A stretch of 64,000 nucleotides of DNA from Psococerastis gibbosa. Its lineage: Eukaryota > Arthropoda > Insecta > Psocodea > Psocidae. The position numbers and the translations under genes are program-made. Where the stretch lies: positions 23,250,001 to 23,314,000 of the forward strand of contig OZ020484.1 in NCBI GenBank assembly GCA_963971405.1, read 5' to 3'. The notes beneath the pieces are model-generated. The model was not told where the DNA came from and searched no databases. It worked only from the letters and a program-made list of their open reading frames with translations. Position 1 is the stretch's first letter; the number at the start of each line of letters is the position of its first letter. Of this stretch, positions 34,201 to 49,200 are shown in pieces.

Positions 34201-37200
34201 CTAGGTTTGCCTGCCATCGGCAATGCTTAGCTTATGGTTAGGCGTTATCTCCTATTCTAATAACGTATATATCGTACTCGTACGTTGATGTTTTTATGGC
34301 ATGGCCTGAGATCTAAATTCTAAATTGTATGAATCACGGCACTTATTGCAGTAATATATGATATTTTGATATACTAGTGCAAGTAGTATGTACGAGTATA
34401 TAACACTGGCATTTAACTAACTTGGGTTATCACGACACTGTTTAAAAGAACCGGTCCGAGTTTACTCGAACATGCTTTCCAATTTATCAATTAGTAGATG
34501 GAGAAAATGAGTAATTTCATGGTAAACAATTTTCCTATGGTTAAATTTCGGATATCTCGGGGGGGGGGGGGGGGGTGTCCACCTGACGTCACTGGAGGTG
34601 AGGTAAATTATAGATAGGTTGGACCAACACATTACCACACAGTAATTATGACAGGGCATGCAATGCATTTGATCGTGAATTTTCTATCATTAAAAAAAAA
34701 AAAATTGTTGCACAAAACCAAATAATTTTTGGGAAAGCAACCTGTCCGGTTTCGCTACTCAATTTAACACCTAAAACATGCCTGAAGGTAGAAATCTTCG
34801 ATGGAAAGGATCCGCAGAAAAATTACTTTTTAGTCATTTTTCATGGAAAATGAGTTATTTTTATTTTTTTAAAGCAAACTATGAAGGGGCAAGCGACCAA
34901 TCGCGTTTTGTTAACATTAATAACGACTACAATATATGTGAATTTAAGAGAAATCGTTGGAGCCGTTTTTGAGAAATAATTTTTTTACACGGTTTTTTGA
35001 GTTTTTTGAGAATAAAACCCCCCTAAACTGAGTTAGCCCAAAATATAAAAAACTGTCTCGAAGTATGATTTTTGTGAACCTACATGCCAAATTTCATTAA
35101 ATTCGACTGAGTAGTTTTCCCGGAAATCGATGAACAGACAGACAGAGCGACAGACAGACAGACAGAGCGACAGACAGACAGACATTTCGTAAAAAAACAC
35201 TTTTTTGGGTTCCTGGGACCTCAAAACGTGTTAATCGGTTGAAATCTCGGAATCGAAATTTTGGACCATCACAAAGCTTTCCTTATACTTCGTATAAATT
35301 GGAAAGCAAAAATATACCCTAAGTCTGCACACTCTTTGTAGTCCGGAGCTGATATCATCTGGGGCCATAAGATAAGTATTGACGCAACATTCGTTTAACC
35401 AGAGATTTCAACAGTAATTCCCGTTATCAGGTGATCTGAAGCTTCAAAAGAAAATAAACTTGGGCTATATATTATGTACGTAGAATTGTTTCGAGTAAGG
35501 AAGTCATGGAAAAATAGACGGGAGTTAGTTTTCCATGTCTTACTTTCTCTAATTCCCAAGCCTCTAGACTGTAGAGGCTTTCTAAAAAGTTAAATAGGTA
35601 TTCTGTGTCTGTAATATTGTTGTCATATGATAACATACAGTATTGATTGAATTGTTTGTATATGGGGTTAATCTTTTTGTACTCAAATGATAGCTGAAAT
35701 TATATCGAGAGCATTACATTAAAAGTTTTTGGCGTCCTAAAACCTACTGAAAGTTTCTTTTCCATCGGCTATTAACTTATGAACATCTGCTGTAGTCCAC
35801 CTCTTGCCATATGTTTCCTTTTGTTGTTTTTTAGGGAGATTTATCTACCTATTGAGATGGCGACTATATATATATATATATATGCAGTATACATATGCAT
35901 ATCGATTTTAGGAAACATTCTAACTTTCGTAAATATTATCCGATTTTGATGAAACTTGGCACAAAAATTGATCATACAAATGCCTTGATCGAGTTCGTTA
36001 ACCAGCTAGATCCACTATTTAATTATAAGATGACGGCCGATTGAAACCTTATATAATTCATATCTCAGTCAATATTGGTCACAGAGGAATGAATTAAAAT
36101 CTGACTGAAAGCACGTATTTTTATCGATAGTGGTAATGTACACTTTTTACTAAAAATTAACGATTTCAAGATGACGTCCAGTCAAAGTAAAAATAATTTA
36201 ATAAGTATAAGTTCATAGTCGTCATTGTTTGGAACACAAGAGTGTTTTGTGTTGATGTTGTGATCGGGAAAATAATGAAGTATTTTTTTATTTTTTATTA
36301 CCCATAGCGTATGTAGCGTCAGGGGCGTAAAGGTATGGTCCAACTTGCCCCCCAGCTCCTTTTGGGGGGGGGGGGGGCTCTGCCCCCTCCCCAAGCCTCG
36401 AGCATTGTAAGACTTCACTTCAGTGGCAAGGTGGTAGCGGGCTTGTACTTGTGCGAGTATCTACACACCTTGAGGTCGGAGACGTGTCGTAACTCGACAC
36501 AAGTACCTATCAGGTGACTTAGTGAGGCGATTCAAGAGGTTAATCGGATACATTCATTAATTTATTTGTATGCGATTTAACCTTTTTAAAAATAAATAAA
36601 GAAAGAAGACGTGGTTCATACTTCATAGTCCCTTTTGCAGCAGTATGAATAAAAGCATTCCTTTTTTTAGCTTTGTAACATCTACAGCCATACTTTACAA
36701 CTATTAAAATTCGTAAAGCCCTACTATTTTGCTGTTATATTTTCAATTTTTCCTTAAATCCTGCCCGATGACGTCATAAGGTCTACTTAGATTTGCCCCC
36801 GCCATCATTCTAAAACTTTACGCCTCTGGGTAGCGTAGAGGAAAAGCAGGGTCTGCGGAATCTCCCTGCACCTGATCGGCCAGAGCTGAAAGAGATTTTT
36901 TATTAATTTCTGTCGCAGGGCTCATTTTTTTTTTAATTAAATAAAAATAAAAACCAAAATTCAAATGCAAAACAACAACAAATATGACCGTTTGGCGTTT
37001 TCGATTCCCCAAGCTCAGTTTACCCAATCAAGTAGTTGGGTAAAGTGCTGTGGGAATGTTTTGATATACGTTTTCTTATGGCATTATTTTTCTACGTAGA
37101 AAAACTGGAGTTCTATTCCTACTTTCCCTTAGACACAGTGAATACCCCTCACATTAAAATCGACAATTTCTACCATCACAAAGCTTTCCTTATTTATACT

Positions 37201-40200
37201 ATAGGAAAGCAATATAATCGGTAACAGCGCTATGTGTTGGGTAGGTTGCCTAAACCGTAAATGTGTGAAGAGAGTTGATAGTCTACGTTTCTTCTTGGTG
37301 AACTCAACATGCCAAATTGGTTGTAACTGGGATGACGTTGGGCAATGCCCTCGCTATCGAGCCACCACCAGTCTTAACCATGACTATCAGTAAGTAGTAC
37401 ACAATGTACCTAAACCTTTTAAAATTTGGACACATGAGGTTCTACGAACATGGCAGGTAGCTGCCAAGTCATGCGGCAAACGTGTAGATAGGTACCTAAT
37501 TCTTCAATGCTTTATCACTCAACAACCGGCTGACTCGGTTTGTACGGTATAAGATGGTATCCATGGGATGTCGTTTTGCACCTGTCAATTAACGCCTTCA
37601 TTTAACTGTTCCTAGGAGTTGGTGGTATTTGTTTTGTGTACTCCTTGGCCTTCTGTAGAAGAATATTTGAATTTTATATGCAGTGTTTATCTTGCCGATC
37701 GCCTTTTGCTACTGGAAAATGGGGAATGGTGGGCCCAGAGCATTAATCGGTCAAATACTCTCATGCAATCAATTTTTTTTTTAAACCGAAAATTATGAAT
37801 TTTATTCAATCATATACTTTAGTGTAAGTTGAGCTGAAGTTAAAAGACTTACTTTCTTCTTCTTCTTATGGCTCTACAGCCCTTGATGAGCTTTGGCCTG
37901 CTCGACAATACTCCTCCAGTCTACAAAGACTTTTCTTTACTTTATCCGTCCTTGACAGTTCAGCCGTCCGACGCCGAGCCTCCCAGTATCTGCCTAAAGT
38001 GGTGGTGTTCTGAAGCTGGGGGCAGTTTGTCAAGTCGTCCCCGTCCATCCTCGCTGTCTGGAGCCTGGAGCACACTGTCTTCAGGTTCTGTGTTCTCAGA
38101 GGCAGTGCAGATGTCAGGTTTATTATTATAATCTTATTGGAATATGTGATGAGCAATATAACCGGCGCTGGGGCCTTGTTTTTCCCTTACCATAGAAAGT
38201 AAGGCACCCAGCAGTAGGGATGGGTGGACCCTGGACTGACGAAATGTATTAACTAACAAGTCTTATGTAATTACGAACTAATAGTGGATCAAATATATTT
38301 CTGCCAACTTAAATAACGAGTTATGAATGCGCTTCTGTGTTCACCTAGCATTGATCTATAGTGATCCTTCGGCGATCGGCAAAAACTTTTTCTTTTCACG
38401 TCGAGTTTCGAACCTCGGACTTCCGTTTCATAGTCCGAATCTTTAGCAGCTGGACTATCATGAACCACAGGGATATCAGCTGTGGCTTACTGAAACACGT
38501 CCGCAGGTAGGTGATAGCGCATAGCGATTATGTGACGTCAGCCTACCTACGCTGGCCGCTCCGCTGGGCGCTGGAGGACTGGACTCCCCACTTACTACAT
38601 TTGATGATGTCACGCGGTTTAGTAAGTTAGTGTATGTCGCGAGTGAGGTGCCTGTACGACCGATTATCGTCTTGCCAAACTACTTCTCGCATTTGTGTAG
38701 TTTTCGGTTAGTTTATCTAGAGAGTAATATTATTGTTGTTTGTTCATTTTGTTTATGAGGCTACTAAAGTGGGTATTCTAATGGTGCATCATATTAAATA
38801 ATTAAATTAAAAGTCAAATTTTTGCCCCTGGTTCGGGGAGTACCATGCTGGGAAAAAGTGAAGTGAATGAAATTTTTTTAGTTTAAGAGCAGATGATTCT
38901 ATAGTGTCATGTGTCCCAGGAATTAATGATCGTAGAGCGTTTAATGGGATGATTTTTGTCATCTCAAATAAGGCTTTACTAACCATATTTCCGGTGAAGT
39001 TTGATTGGGTAAAAAATAGCGCGTAATGAGGTGCTCTTAATTAATATATTTGCAAAATCTTACAGAAGCCCCACCAATATTATACCACTAAGACCGCTGA
39101 GCAGTTGTGTACCGAAAATAAGCGCAGGGACGGATTTGTGGGGGGGGGGGGGGGTGTAGTTGTTGATAAAATACCTAGAACAAACATTTGTTATATCGAT
39201 TAAAATAATTAATTTACGAAAGGTTTACTACATTTTGCATTTTATGCACATATGGGATGTCTACAGTTTCCTTTGAACCCCAGCAGCCTGATCATGGCGA
39301 TTGTAATACCGGTATTTATTTAATCCCCTGGTATTAAAAATGTAAACAAGATAATTTTATAATGGAAAGTGCTATTCAAAATTTGTTTGTTTACATTTTT
39401 AATACCAGGGGATTAAATAAATACCGGTATTATAATCGCCATGATCAGGCTGCAGGAGTACGCCAAACATTCTGATGTGATGTCCTATTTGAATTCTTCA
39501 CATTTAATGAAATCGTTCTTAAAACTTATCCTTTGTGCGCACACGCGCTATGAACTATCTTCTTGTTGTCACGGTAATTTTTAATGTTTTGTTGACGCAA
39601 AAAATGCTCACAGATCTTGTACAATTCTGCGAATGTTCGCATGGTGCCACCAGTTATTGATTATTAGGATGTTTAAGGTGAAGTTTTTTGAAATATGTCT
39701 TTAGAAATCTTACTGAATGTGATATTCATCTCATGTCCCCCTGAACCCAAAGTACGATACCTTCATTCTTCAGTGAAGCAGTTCATATACTGAGTACAGT
39801 TTGTAGGAATATACTGTTTACATGTTAAGGTGAAGTGTTCCAATTTTTTTTTCTATTCAAAGAGGTGGTTTTGAGGAAATGAATTAATTTCTCGGTGCAA
39901 GGTTATAAACACCTAAAAAAATCTTTTGAAACCTAAATTAAAAATACAAACTTGAGACTATTTACGCCACGGACTTACTATTCTTATATAATTTTTTTAT
40001 GATGTACTTTATTGTGTTTATTGTGTTTTTTATAGCAATAATATTTCAGGTGAGAAAATGCGCAAGCTTGTATTTTTTATTAGGTCTTCAAAAGCTGTTT
40101 CTAATTTGTTCGTGGCTGGGAACCGAGAAATTAATTTATTTTATTCAAAAAACTCGGTAGGCGTTGTTTTTTTGTTTGAAGTTATGCCATAATGTCTAGA

Positions 40201-43200
40201 AAACAATGTTACTTTCGCTATAATTCACCACTTTCTACAAAACTTGGCCCTTTTGTTTCATCGTCCAAGAAACGCCTGACAAATTGTGTATATGCTATTT
40301 GCGCACAGCACGATTAAAAAAAAGGCACAATAATTACGGTACAACATTCCAAATTTGCTCACGCCACTTCTTTGGTATAAGGGTTAAAAATGAATACAAA
40401 ACAATTTTTGGTAGCACTTTCTATTGTAAAATTCACATTTTCTCAGCCTACTATGGCGATTTTTTTAAATATTTTTTTTTAATGAATTTTTCATAAGGCC
40501 ATTTTTATATATTTGCAGTTGTGAACTTAGGAATTAATTATTTTTTGTTAATAATATTTGGAAATCTATGCCTTTTTGAACTACTATAGTTTTTTACTTC
40601 TTCTGTAGCTTAAAAGAATAAAAATATTTATTATTTGTTCTACAGTATTGCAATAACATTCCTATTTCCTACAAATGTCTCCACCTTTGTTATACCTTTG
40701 TTGTACCATTACATCAGATACAAGTTGTACCTGCATGGAATGGATGGCCAGTCTTAATCCCGGATAGCTTTATTAGTGTTTCAACACACCCGGCCTTTCT
40801 TTTGATTGCTCATCATTGATGGAGCAATCGTCTTATTAAAATTGTTGCGAATTAAGCAATTCGTCTGAATTGTTTCCAGGGAAGTGCAATTAGCATGGAA
40901 GTCTCATGTGGGCAGTCGCCAGTTCATCTCGGCCGAAGATGCCAAACAACTATTCAACGATCTGCAACTCTTTCCTTCTGAGACCGAAGGTAGGAGCCTA
41001 AATGTATGGTAGTTGTAATTTCTCTAGCGTCCGAATAATAGGCAAGATACCTTGTCCTTCGTTAAGTAAGCTGTTAATTTGACAGACACTCGGGAGTTTA
41101 TTGCTGGAAAGGACTACTCTACTAATAGTACTGTAGTTCATTATTTCCATTCCATCTACACCCAAATTGTGGGCCAATAGTCCAAAAAACAGTTAATATC
41201 TTTAAAGATTACTTTTTATCATTCCAATAATCAACGCAGCCAACTGCTATTTGCCTATTTCGTCGCAAAATGAATGAAAAAATAAGAAATAGTGATACGA
41301 TATGAGAATGACAACTCATTACTCAATCAATGTTTGTTTGTATTTCCTTGAATAATTATAAAACAATGCAAGCATATTATTGCATTCTCACAATTTATTA
41401 ATTTGAATTTCCCGCGCATTGGTTTAAAAACACTTGAATCAATGCGTATTTATGGACAACTTGCATACCGTATAGAAATATATAAAAAAAACATGTGGAA
41501 AAATGCCCTCTTCTGATTGAGTTGCTGTCAATTCCCAAAAGTAACACCCATAATAAAATTAACATATGAAAGAGCCATATCGTATCACTTTCTATTTTAT
41601 TTCGTCATTTTATGACGAAATAGCAGTTGGCTTTGTTGATAATGATTTGGATTATAATGAAGTAATCTTAAAAATTAATAACTGCTATTGGATTATGATA
41701 TTAGCCTATAATTTGGGTGTATATTAACGAGACTTGCTGTAATTAAAAAAAAAAAAAATTGTTTATGACGGGGAAGAATGCTCCACCCATGCCAACCAGT
41801 CAACAATCAGAGCTACGGTTCTCCATAAGTTAAGCATGGGCACTACACTTGGGAATTGACAACCCAATCAAAGCAGGTAATTCTAAGTATGTAAGTTGTC
41901 CATTGCTGATAAGTTAAATGGTTTTAATCCTGGCACGTGACACCTTGGGGTTTATTTACAATAATTTAATCCCATTGCCGATATTAAGTTAATCTGTAAA
42001 TGGCCTAGTAGGGCTGCTGATTTACGCCTATAAGGGGTTTACCTGCCCCCCGCCAATTGCTCATTAAACTTTCTTGAAATTACTTTTCTGGGATGGCAGG
42101 CATGTTGTATTTTTTTAAAATCAAAAGTTACGTCAATAAATAAATTCCATTCATCCATGCCATTCATCGTGATTAAGGCACACCACTTAAAAGTTATAGT
42201 AAATCGACGCTGAGTTGACCCATACGTCACAGTAGGAAAATCCCGGTCAGCTCCCAATTTGCCCTCAATTAGCTACCTGTGAAGAGACTCTACCTACTTA
42301 ATTGTGAAAGTTGGGGTCGTGCCTAAACTTTGGGTCCAATGACGCGTTGAGTCCGCGCCTACGCGTTCCCCCACGTGCCCGCTCCAGTTAGACGCGGCCT
42401 ACGTCGCAAGTAAGCTATCGGGGCGAACGTTACAAAAACAGCCCACACCACGGGGGCGGGTTTAAGGTAGGTCCGAGCGGCCAACGCGTTTCAGCCACCA
42501 GTTCCCGACCAGTTCGGTCTGTACTACCTTCAAAGTCAGGTGCTTTTTTAAAATGTCTCGAGTAGGCATAGACACTCTTACATAATTGCACACGTTGAGA
42601 GGTGGGTAGCCTATGTAACGATGATGTCAGTAGGGTCGCACTGTCATAAACACTAACTATCCTAGTATTGTACAGTATAACCAAAAGTTGTTCATTTAAC
42701 TTACGGTTTTTAATCAAACTGACGATATTTACATGAAATTAGTTTGCTGGATGTTTACATGAGTAAATGTAGACCATACCATACTGATGCTAAATATTCA
42801 AGGTGGTGGCTAATTTAACATCGGTTGGTGCAATTTCATTGGCAAAATATTATTTCGCAAAGCTACAGTTAAAAGGTGATCGTAGGGGAAGAACTTTACG
42901 GGTGTAAAAATTCCAATTACCCAAGAAAAAGAGAACTATAATAAAATGTCACACACCTTAGAAGGGGGAAGGGTATATTTAAAATGAATCTACTAATGCG
43001 TTAAAATAGGTTTTAAAAAATGGTCAAGTAGCATATTCGTACTAATGGTCACATGCTGTACATCAACATGTAGAGAAACACTTGACTTTTTCTTTTCATG
43101 TAAAAATGGATTTTTGGCATTATAACACTTGGCTAACATGTTTCGATTTTTGATTACTTTCATATGTGCAAGTACTGTTATTATAGTGCACATACAGTAT

Positions 43201-46200
43201 ATTATCATACTATCGGTAATTGGCAGGGGCTGATGCAGAATTCTCGTCAGCGTAGACAGGCTCCCAGCCTCCTCCCAACGAAGTTGAGAAAATTAATTAC
43301 AAAACTTCAGTATGCAGGTATGGGGGTCGCTCAAGGGGAAACATTCTAATATAATAATCAGTCCAAAAAGTAGGCTATGAATCATTTCACATACATATAT
43401 GTATGTGCCCCCCCCCCCCCCAGTGCTGGCTCCGCTTCTTATTCAGTGCCGCATGCGTATTTCTTATACTCCGACCGGTCATTGGTCAGTTTTTTTAAAG
43501 GTTAATCCCATACAAACAATTCAATGAATGTATCCGATTGACCTCTTCAATCGCCTCACTTAGTTACCTAATAGGTACTTGTGTCGAGTAACGACACGTC
43601 TCCGATTGCATGGCGTGTAGAGACTCGCACATGTACAAGCATGCTACCACCTGGCCATCGATGTCTTCGCCTTGAGCTCAACAATAGTTTTCCCCTTTTT
43701 CTCGGCCTGTCGTTCTATTGTTTCTTGGAGTATTGTCCTCGGTCTGCCGATATGTACTCGTCCTTGTGGCCTCGCCTCGGCCAACATCTGGGTTATCCTT
43801 TCTTCGCCTATTCTTTGGACGTGACCGAACCATTGTAATTGCTTGGTCTCCAGTCTATTTATACGGAAAATGTTTTGTCGACTGTAGCAAATAATCTTGT
43901 CGAATCGCTTTGCTCGCATAACCCATAAACTATACTAGTGATGAATTAGTTATTTACGGCCCAAGTACATTTCGCATCATATAAATGAATATTTCGCCTT
44001 TCCAAACAGTTACAGCATTTTACAAGACGTGCTTATGTTAGTCTAATGGCAGTGGTCGATAGAATCAAATCAATAGATAACTTATTAGCAATGCGCCATA
44101 TTGTTGTTATCCGATAATATTAGATAGAAAAGTAAAGCAACCTTTAAAAATGTTTTCTGTTTTGTTATGGTTTAAACAATGCGTAGGTTATGAGTGGATT
44201 ATGTGATACACATTTTTGTTGAAAGCCCGACATTATTGAGGAACAATTAAAATTGTGACGCTGTAGCTAAATAGTGGATTTAGCATTAGAGCAGCGTAAA
44301 CCACTATTACCTACATATATAGAATTAGAGAGTAAGACTGTACAAACTGTCTTTACAATGCATTTGACATTGTAAAGACAGTATGCGGACATTACATCTG
44401 TATTCATATCTAAGTGCAGTGCACTTTAATGCTACTAGTACTACAACATGAGGCCCATTTGGCTAAGTTCAGCTATTGAGTATATACTGTTACTGTATAA
44501 CTCTATAGTTGTGTATGCAATGGCGCAGTATAATTACGAAAATTTGACAAGCGTTTTGAGTCGAATAGGTGGGCCTGCAAGTCACGTTTATTTTTATTCC
44601 CTCTATAGACTTCATGGTATTGTTTTACTCTAATTAATGGTCCCTCGTAATTATAGTTTCAAATATTTCGTACCGATAATTAAATAAAGCATTGCCTTTG
44701 TGCAATAAAGTAATATGGTGTAGAGGAACTCTGTTCGTTTTGTAGTACTAATAAGTGGCAAGACGATGCCCCGACATGACATAGATCGTGGGTTCGAATC
44801 CCTCCAAGTCCAGATTTTTCTTGATTCTCTAGTGACTCTCTCAGTGACAGTTACATAAGTTTTAAAAATCAAGTTAATTACCGGGACCATTCGGTGTTAG
44901 TGGCGGCTACATAATGTACATCGAAACGTACATTAATATTTTTTCTAGTATATGACACCTCATTTATGCCTTTATGATCAATATTTCATGAGAAATTTGA
45001 CTTAAGCAAAAAAGGACAGTTGGGGCTCCATTTGCCCTTAAATACAAAAACCTTAGTGGAATTTATCTTTTTGGTTTACTTCCCTATTGTGCTGAGCGTA
45101 TATATCAGCAGATGGAGAATATGTATTTATATTACTGAATGGCGGTGACGTGAACCTTGTTTTACAATCCTTTTGTCTTTTATCGCCATTGTCATGGTGC
45201 TATCTCGCGCAATCCGTTAAAACCAATTTGACACTTCTGGAATGAGTAGTTCATGTGCGTAATGCGTGTGTATAGTTTACCCCGCCTCTGTGTTTGAAAA
45301 TCGTCTACCATGGCTCTTATGCCCCTTAGGAGTCACAGCAGCTCCAGTATCGTTAGTATTTTATTTAGTTTATACACTGACGCGTCCTGGTGCAAAGTTT
45401 ACGCTGATTTTAATCCCGATGTTTGGGTCCCCCCTCGTTTGGTTCCCGATGAAAAAGGTAATGACAAGTAATGATCGCATATTACAGCAAATGGCAAGGT
45501 AGTAGAGCAATGATCCCAGTTAAGCAAAGTTACAATACCTCTGAGGTAACAGTACAGAGTATTCCTTCCTACCTTTTGGTAATTACAAGAATTGTATTGG
45601 GGAAAAGCGGTTTTGCACCATCATCCGGAACATGCGTTTTTCCTTTTCTATTTATACGTTAGTAGCCTATTAGGAAAGCTTTGAGTTGTTCAAAATTTAC
45701 GATTTCGAGATTTCAAGGGATTTACACGTTTTAAGGCCAGAGAAACCCCAAAAAGTGTTTTTTACGAAATTTCTGTTTGTCCGTCGATTTGTGAGACAAC
45801 TACTTATGGATTTTGGTGAAATTTGGCATGCAGGTCCACAAAAATCTCGAGACAATCTTTTCTATTGTATTTTGGGCTAACTCAATTTTGGGGGTTTTAC
45901 TGCAAAAATATAAATGGCTAATAAAGCAATCGCTATTTTTTAATTGATATACATTGTACATATTTACTAGTACTTATTTTACTTATTACTGTTAAATGAT
46001 ACAAGAGGAAAGCATATATACGAGTTATAATTCACGCCTTATTATTATGAATATAATCCGCAGGAATTAATATTAATTAAATGACAGATAATGCAGTTTG
46101 TGCAGGGGAAGTACATTTTAATTAATGCACAATTTTGTTAACAGCATACGTAACTTCGAAACTTACATGTGTATGATCAATTGGTTTCTCTTGGGTCCGT

Positions 46201-49200
46201 TCCAAATTTTTGAAATTTTCGCAGTGTGATCTATTCTATGTAGGCTGTGTCCCTGTCCCTAGTGAATTTTTCGAATTTTTCAAAATTTGTGGTAAATTTT
46301 GAGCAGTATGCCCAGTTTAATATTACTATGCATAATACTTAACTTAAAGGAAAAACTACCATTCAGCATTCATTAATATGTAGATGGCAATTATGCGTTA
46401 TCCAATATTTTTTTTGACTTTGGTTATTGTTATTTGGGTCGCGAGGCAGAGCGAAACAAATTCAAAATTGTGTGTTGAGTACTCAGGAATGTTATATTCA
46501 AACAACTCTAGGTTAATGTCAAGATGAGTGCTGGAGAATAGTTTAGCTTCGCGTTTGTGTGCTCCAACCTAATTTTTATTTATTTATTTAATGTTTAATA
46601 TATTTTAGGGCTCTATATTAGACAGGTATTGTCATCCGCCATTTTGTATCCGTTATAAGTCTGGTGTATAAGCCAAGCATTGGGTGTTTCCCTATTTATT
46701 TTTAGAAATTTATCGTTGTCTATTTATTATTATGTAAGAAACGTTCTACCAATTAGGGAAGTGTTAAAAAAAAAATACAAAAACTTGTTTTTGTTTTTTA
46801 CAATCTTTTACTTTCTTACAATACTTACCATATAAGAAATGTAGGATACAAAATGGCGGATGACAATACCCGGGTAAATAGTGCCTTAATATATTTAATA
46901 TTCCAATCACATTTTTCTCTTATTTTTCGGCGCTTCAGTTCTCCAGGCATTCCAGCCCTTGTATTGGTCTTCCTCTGCCAAGCCGCCACTGACTTCTTCC
47001 ATAGGTCACTTTCCATCTCGCCTCTCTCCACCACAATCGGTTCCTTGGCCTTCCATGCTTTCTGCGCTATATTCTGGCTCTGTATAAGAAACTTGGAGCT
47101 ATGACGTGTCGAGCCATGTCCAATCCATTGACCAACGAATTTTTCGACCTCTGCGAAGCGAACGATGGCTTCTTTTTCCAGGATCTCGTCTCTCTCGGCG
47201 TTTGTTCTCATATTGACATCAGCACACTCATTCACGCCTACGTATATGCGCCTTACGATTGATCTTCTGATACTCGTAGTTTTGGGGCATCAGCGACAGT
47301 TTTCTAATTCCAATTACAGTACATTATTACTAGAATGTTTAAAAGCCGCTATATCAGTGTCGAGATGTAACGTGGGCTAAATACCGTAGTTACGGAGGGA
47401 TCAACCAAAGGGATGTTGAAAGATTATAAAAATCACATCAAAAAAGCTTTCCCTATACTATACTTATAAATTGGAAAGCAAAAAGTAATCATACTTATCA
47501 ACCCATACTGCTTACAGACATCCGCAAGATTTTCCTTGTCTATTTAGAAATTAGAAAAATGCTATTGATGGTTTCAGTACTAAGTTCACTAAAAATAGCA
47601 TAAAAATAGGCATACGGATTATTTATATGATAATAATGGACTGATTATTTATAAAGTCAAAATAAGGGCAGTTCTTTGTTTTGTTTTAGTTGTGGAAATG
47701 TTGGAGTGCGCGAAAGTGGATGGAGGGCGGCCGTCAGCATCGTATCTCACGTTCAAAGAATTTTGCTTCTATGCCAGTGAGCTCAAGAAGGGCTACGACC
47801 GCGGGTAAGCTACTACTATCTCTAAACTTTCTTCCGTATTTTGCCCATGATCAGTTGGTTAGTGCTGGGGTTTAAAAGAAGCCACCATAACGTCAAATAC
47901 CCCTAGTGTTCCATACGCGCTCTAAAATAAAAACTCACACAGTGTTGTAGCTTTTGTTCCCCACAAACCAGTTACTGCCTATCGGCAACCATTCTAGGGA
48001 TCCGCACGGGACGGGAATAAACTCCGTCCTGTCTCGCATTCCCGCGGCGATTTTCTGCAGTTAGTATTGTAATTTCATTAAATTAATTGAAAAGATGATG
48101 TAACCATGTAGGGCAATCTCATTCTCACCAGCAGGGTGCATAATCTTAACCAAAATCGGATCGCTTTTTATTTACCTTTATTTCTTGGGATATTGAGCGG
48201 AAAATGGAGGCTAGGACCTTCCCACGTTGCGTCAAGACTTCCCTTCCATCCCTAAACCCTTCGAGGGTAAAACAAGTAAAAGATACTCCTTCTTAATCAC
48301 TATACACTGTAGTATTGAATTTAGATTTCGAGGTCCTTGGATCAGTTGGATCAGTAATCTGGTTGCCATCCGTAGTTTCCCATGTGACGATTAGTTTGAG
48401 TGTGTTTGGGTCTCTGCTATGTTGGGAATCAAGCCCCTGTGATTATCATTGCTAACTGGGGCGTGTGCAGTCTGAAGTGAAGTGCAGGTATGAAGATATT
48501 CCGTTTTGTGACCACTGGATAGAATGCTGCCGATGCCGACTGATGCAAGTTTCTCTTACTCGCATGAGCTATGAAAATCATTCCAGATACAAAATCTTTA
48601 GTTATGTACCCAAAAACATGTTTTAATTTTGCCATCTCCAAAGTTAATTTGACTCGTATCTGTACTTGGTTAAGTCATGCTTTCGCCTGTTTCATTGCGT
48701 CAATGGTAAGCTTGTCTCAGCTTGTCTATTATCGATTGTAGCTGATGTAGGTTGACATTTTGACAGTTTGGCAATGGCCAAAAATTCATACGAAAACTTA
48801 TGGACCACTATAAATAGGTCCATAAAAAATCCTTCAAAAACATTACACATTTCGATTGTAGTCATGGTAAATTTTTTAGCTCTTTAAAGTTATTACGAAG
48901 ATATATTCTCTTTGCGTAAAAATATTTTTAAGTGTTAAAAAATATTTTTATTTCTTGTTCTAATTTATAAGTCATTACTTGAAAGTACAATACATATTTT
49001 GACTTTGCTATACCGAGCACCGATTGAGCTGTACAACCACAAGAATTGTAATATTCTCCCTAGTAATACCAGTGGGAACCTACCTAGTATTATTTGGAGA
49101 CAGGTGCTTATTTCATCATCATCGTAAATAAGTTGAAATGGTGCCGGCGTGGGTTTATCGTGTTTATCCAATGGATTTTCTATTCACAACATAATTGCCG

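Noticed and set aside
43581-43838. 85-codon plus-strand open frame
   Set aside because: It is antisense to SINE S1 and a LINE ORF end.
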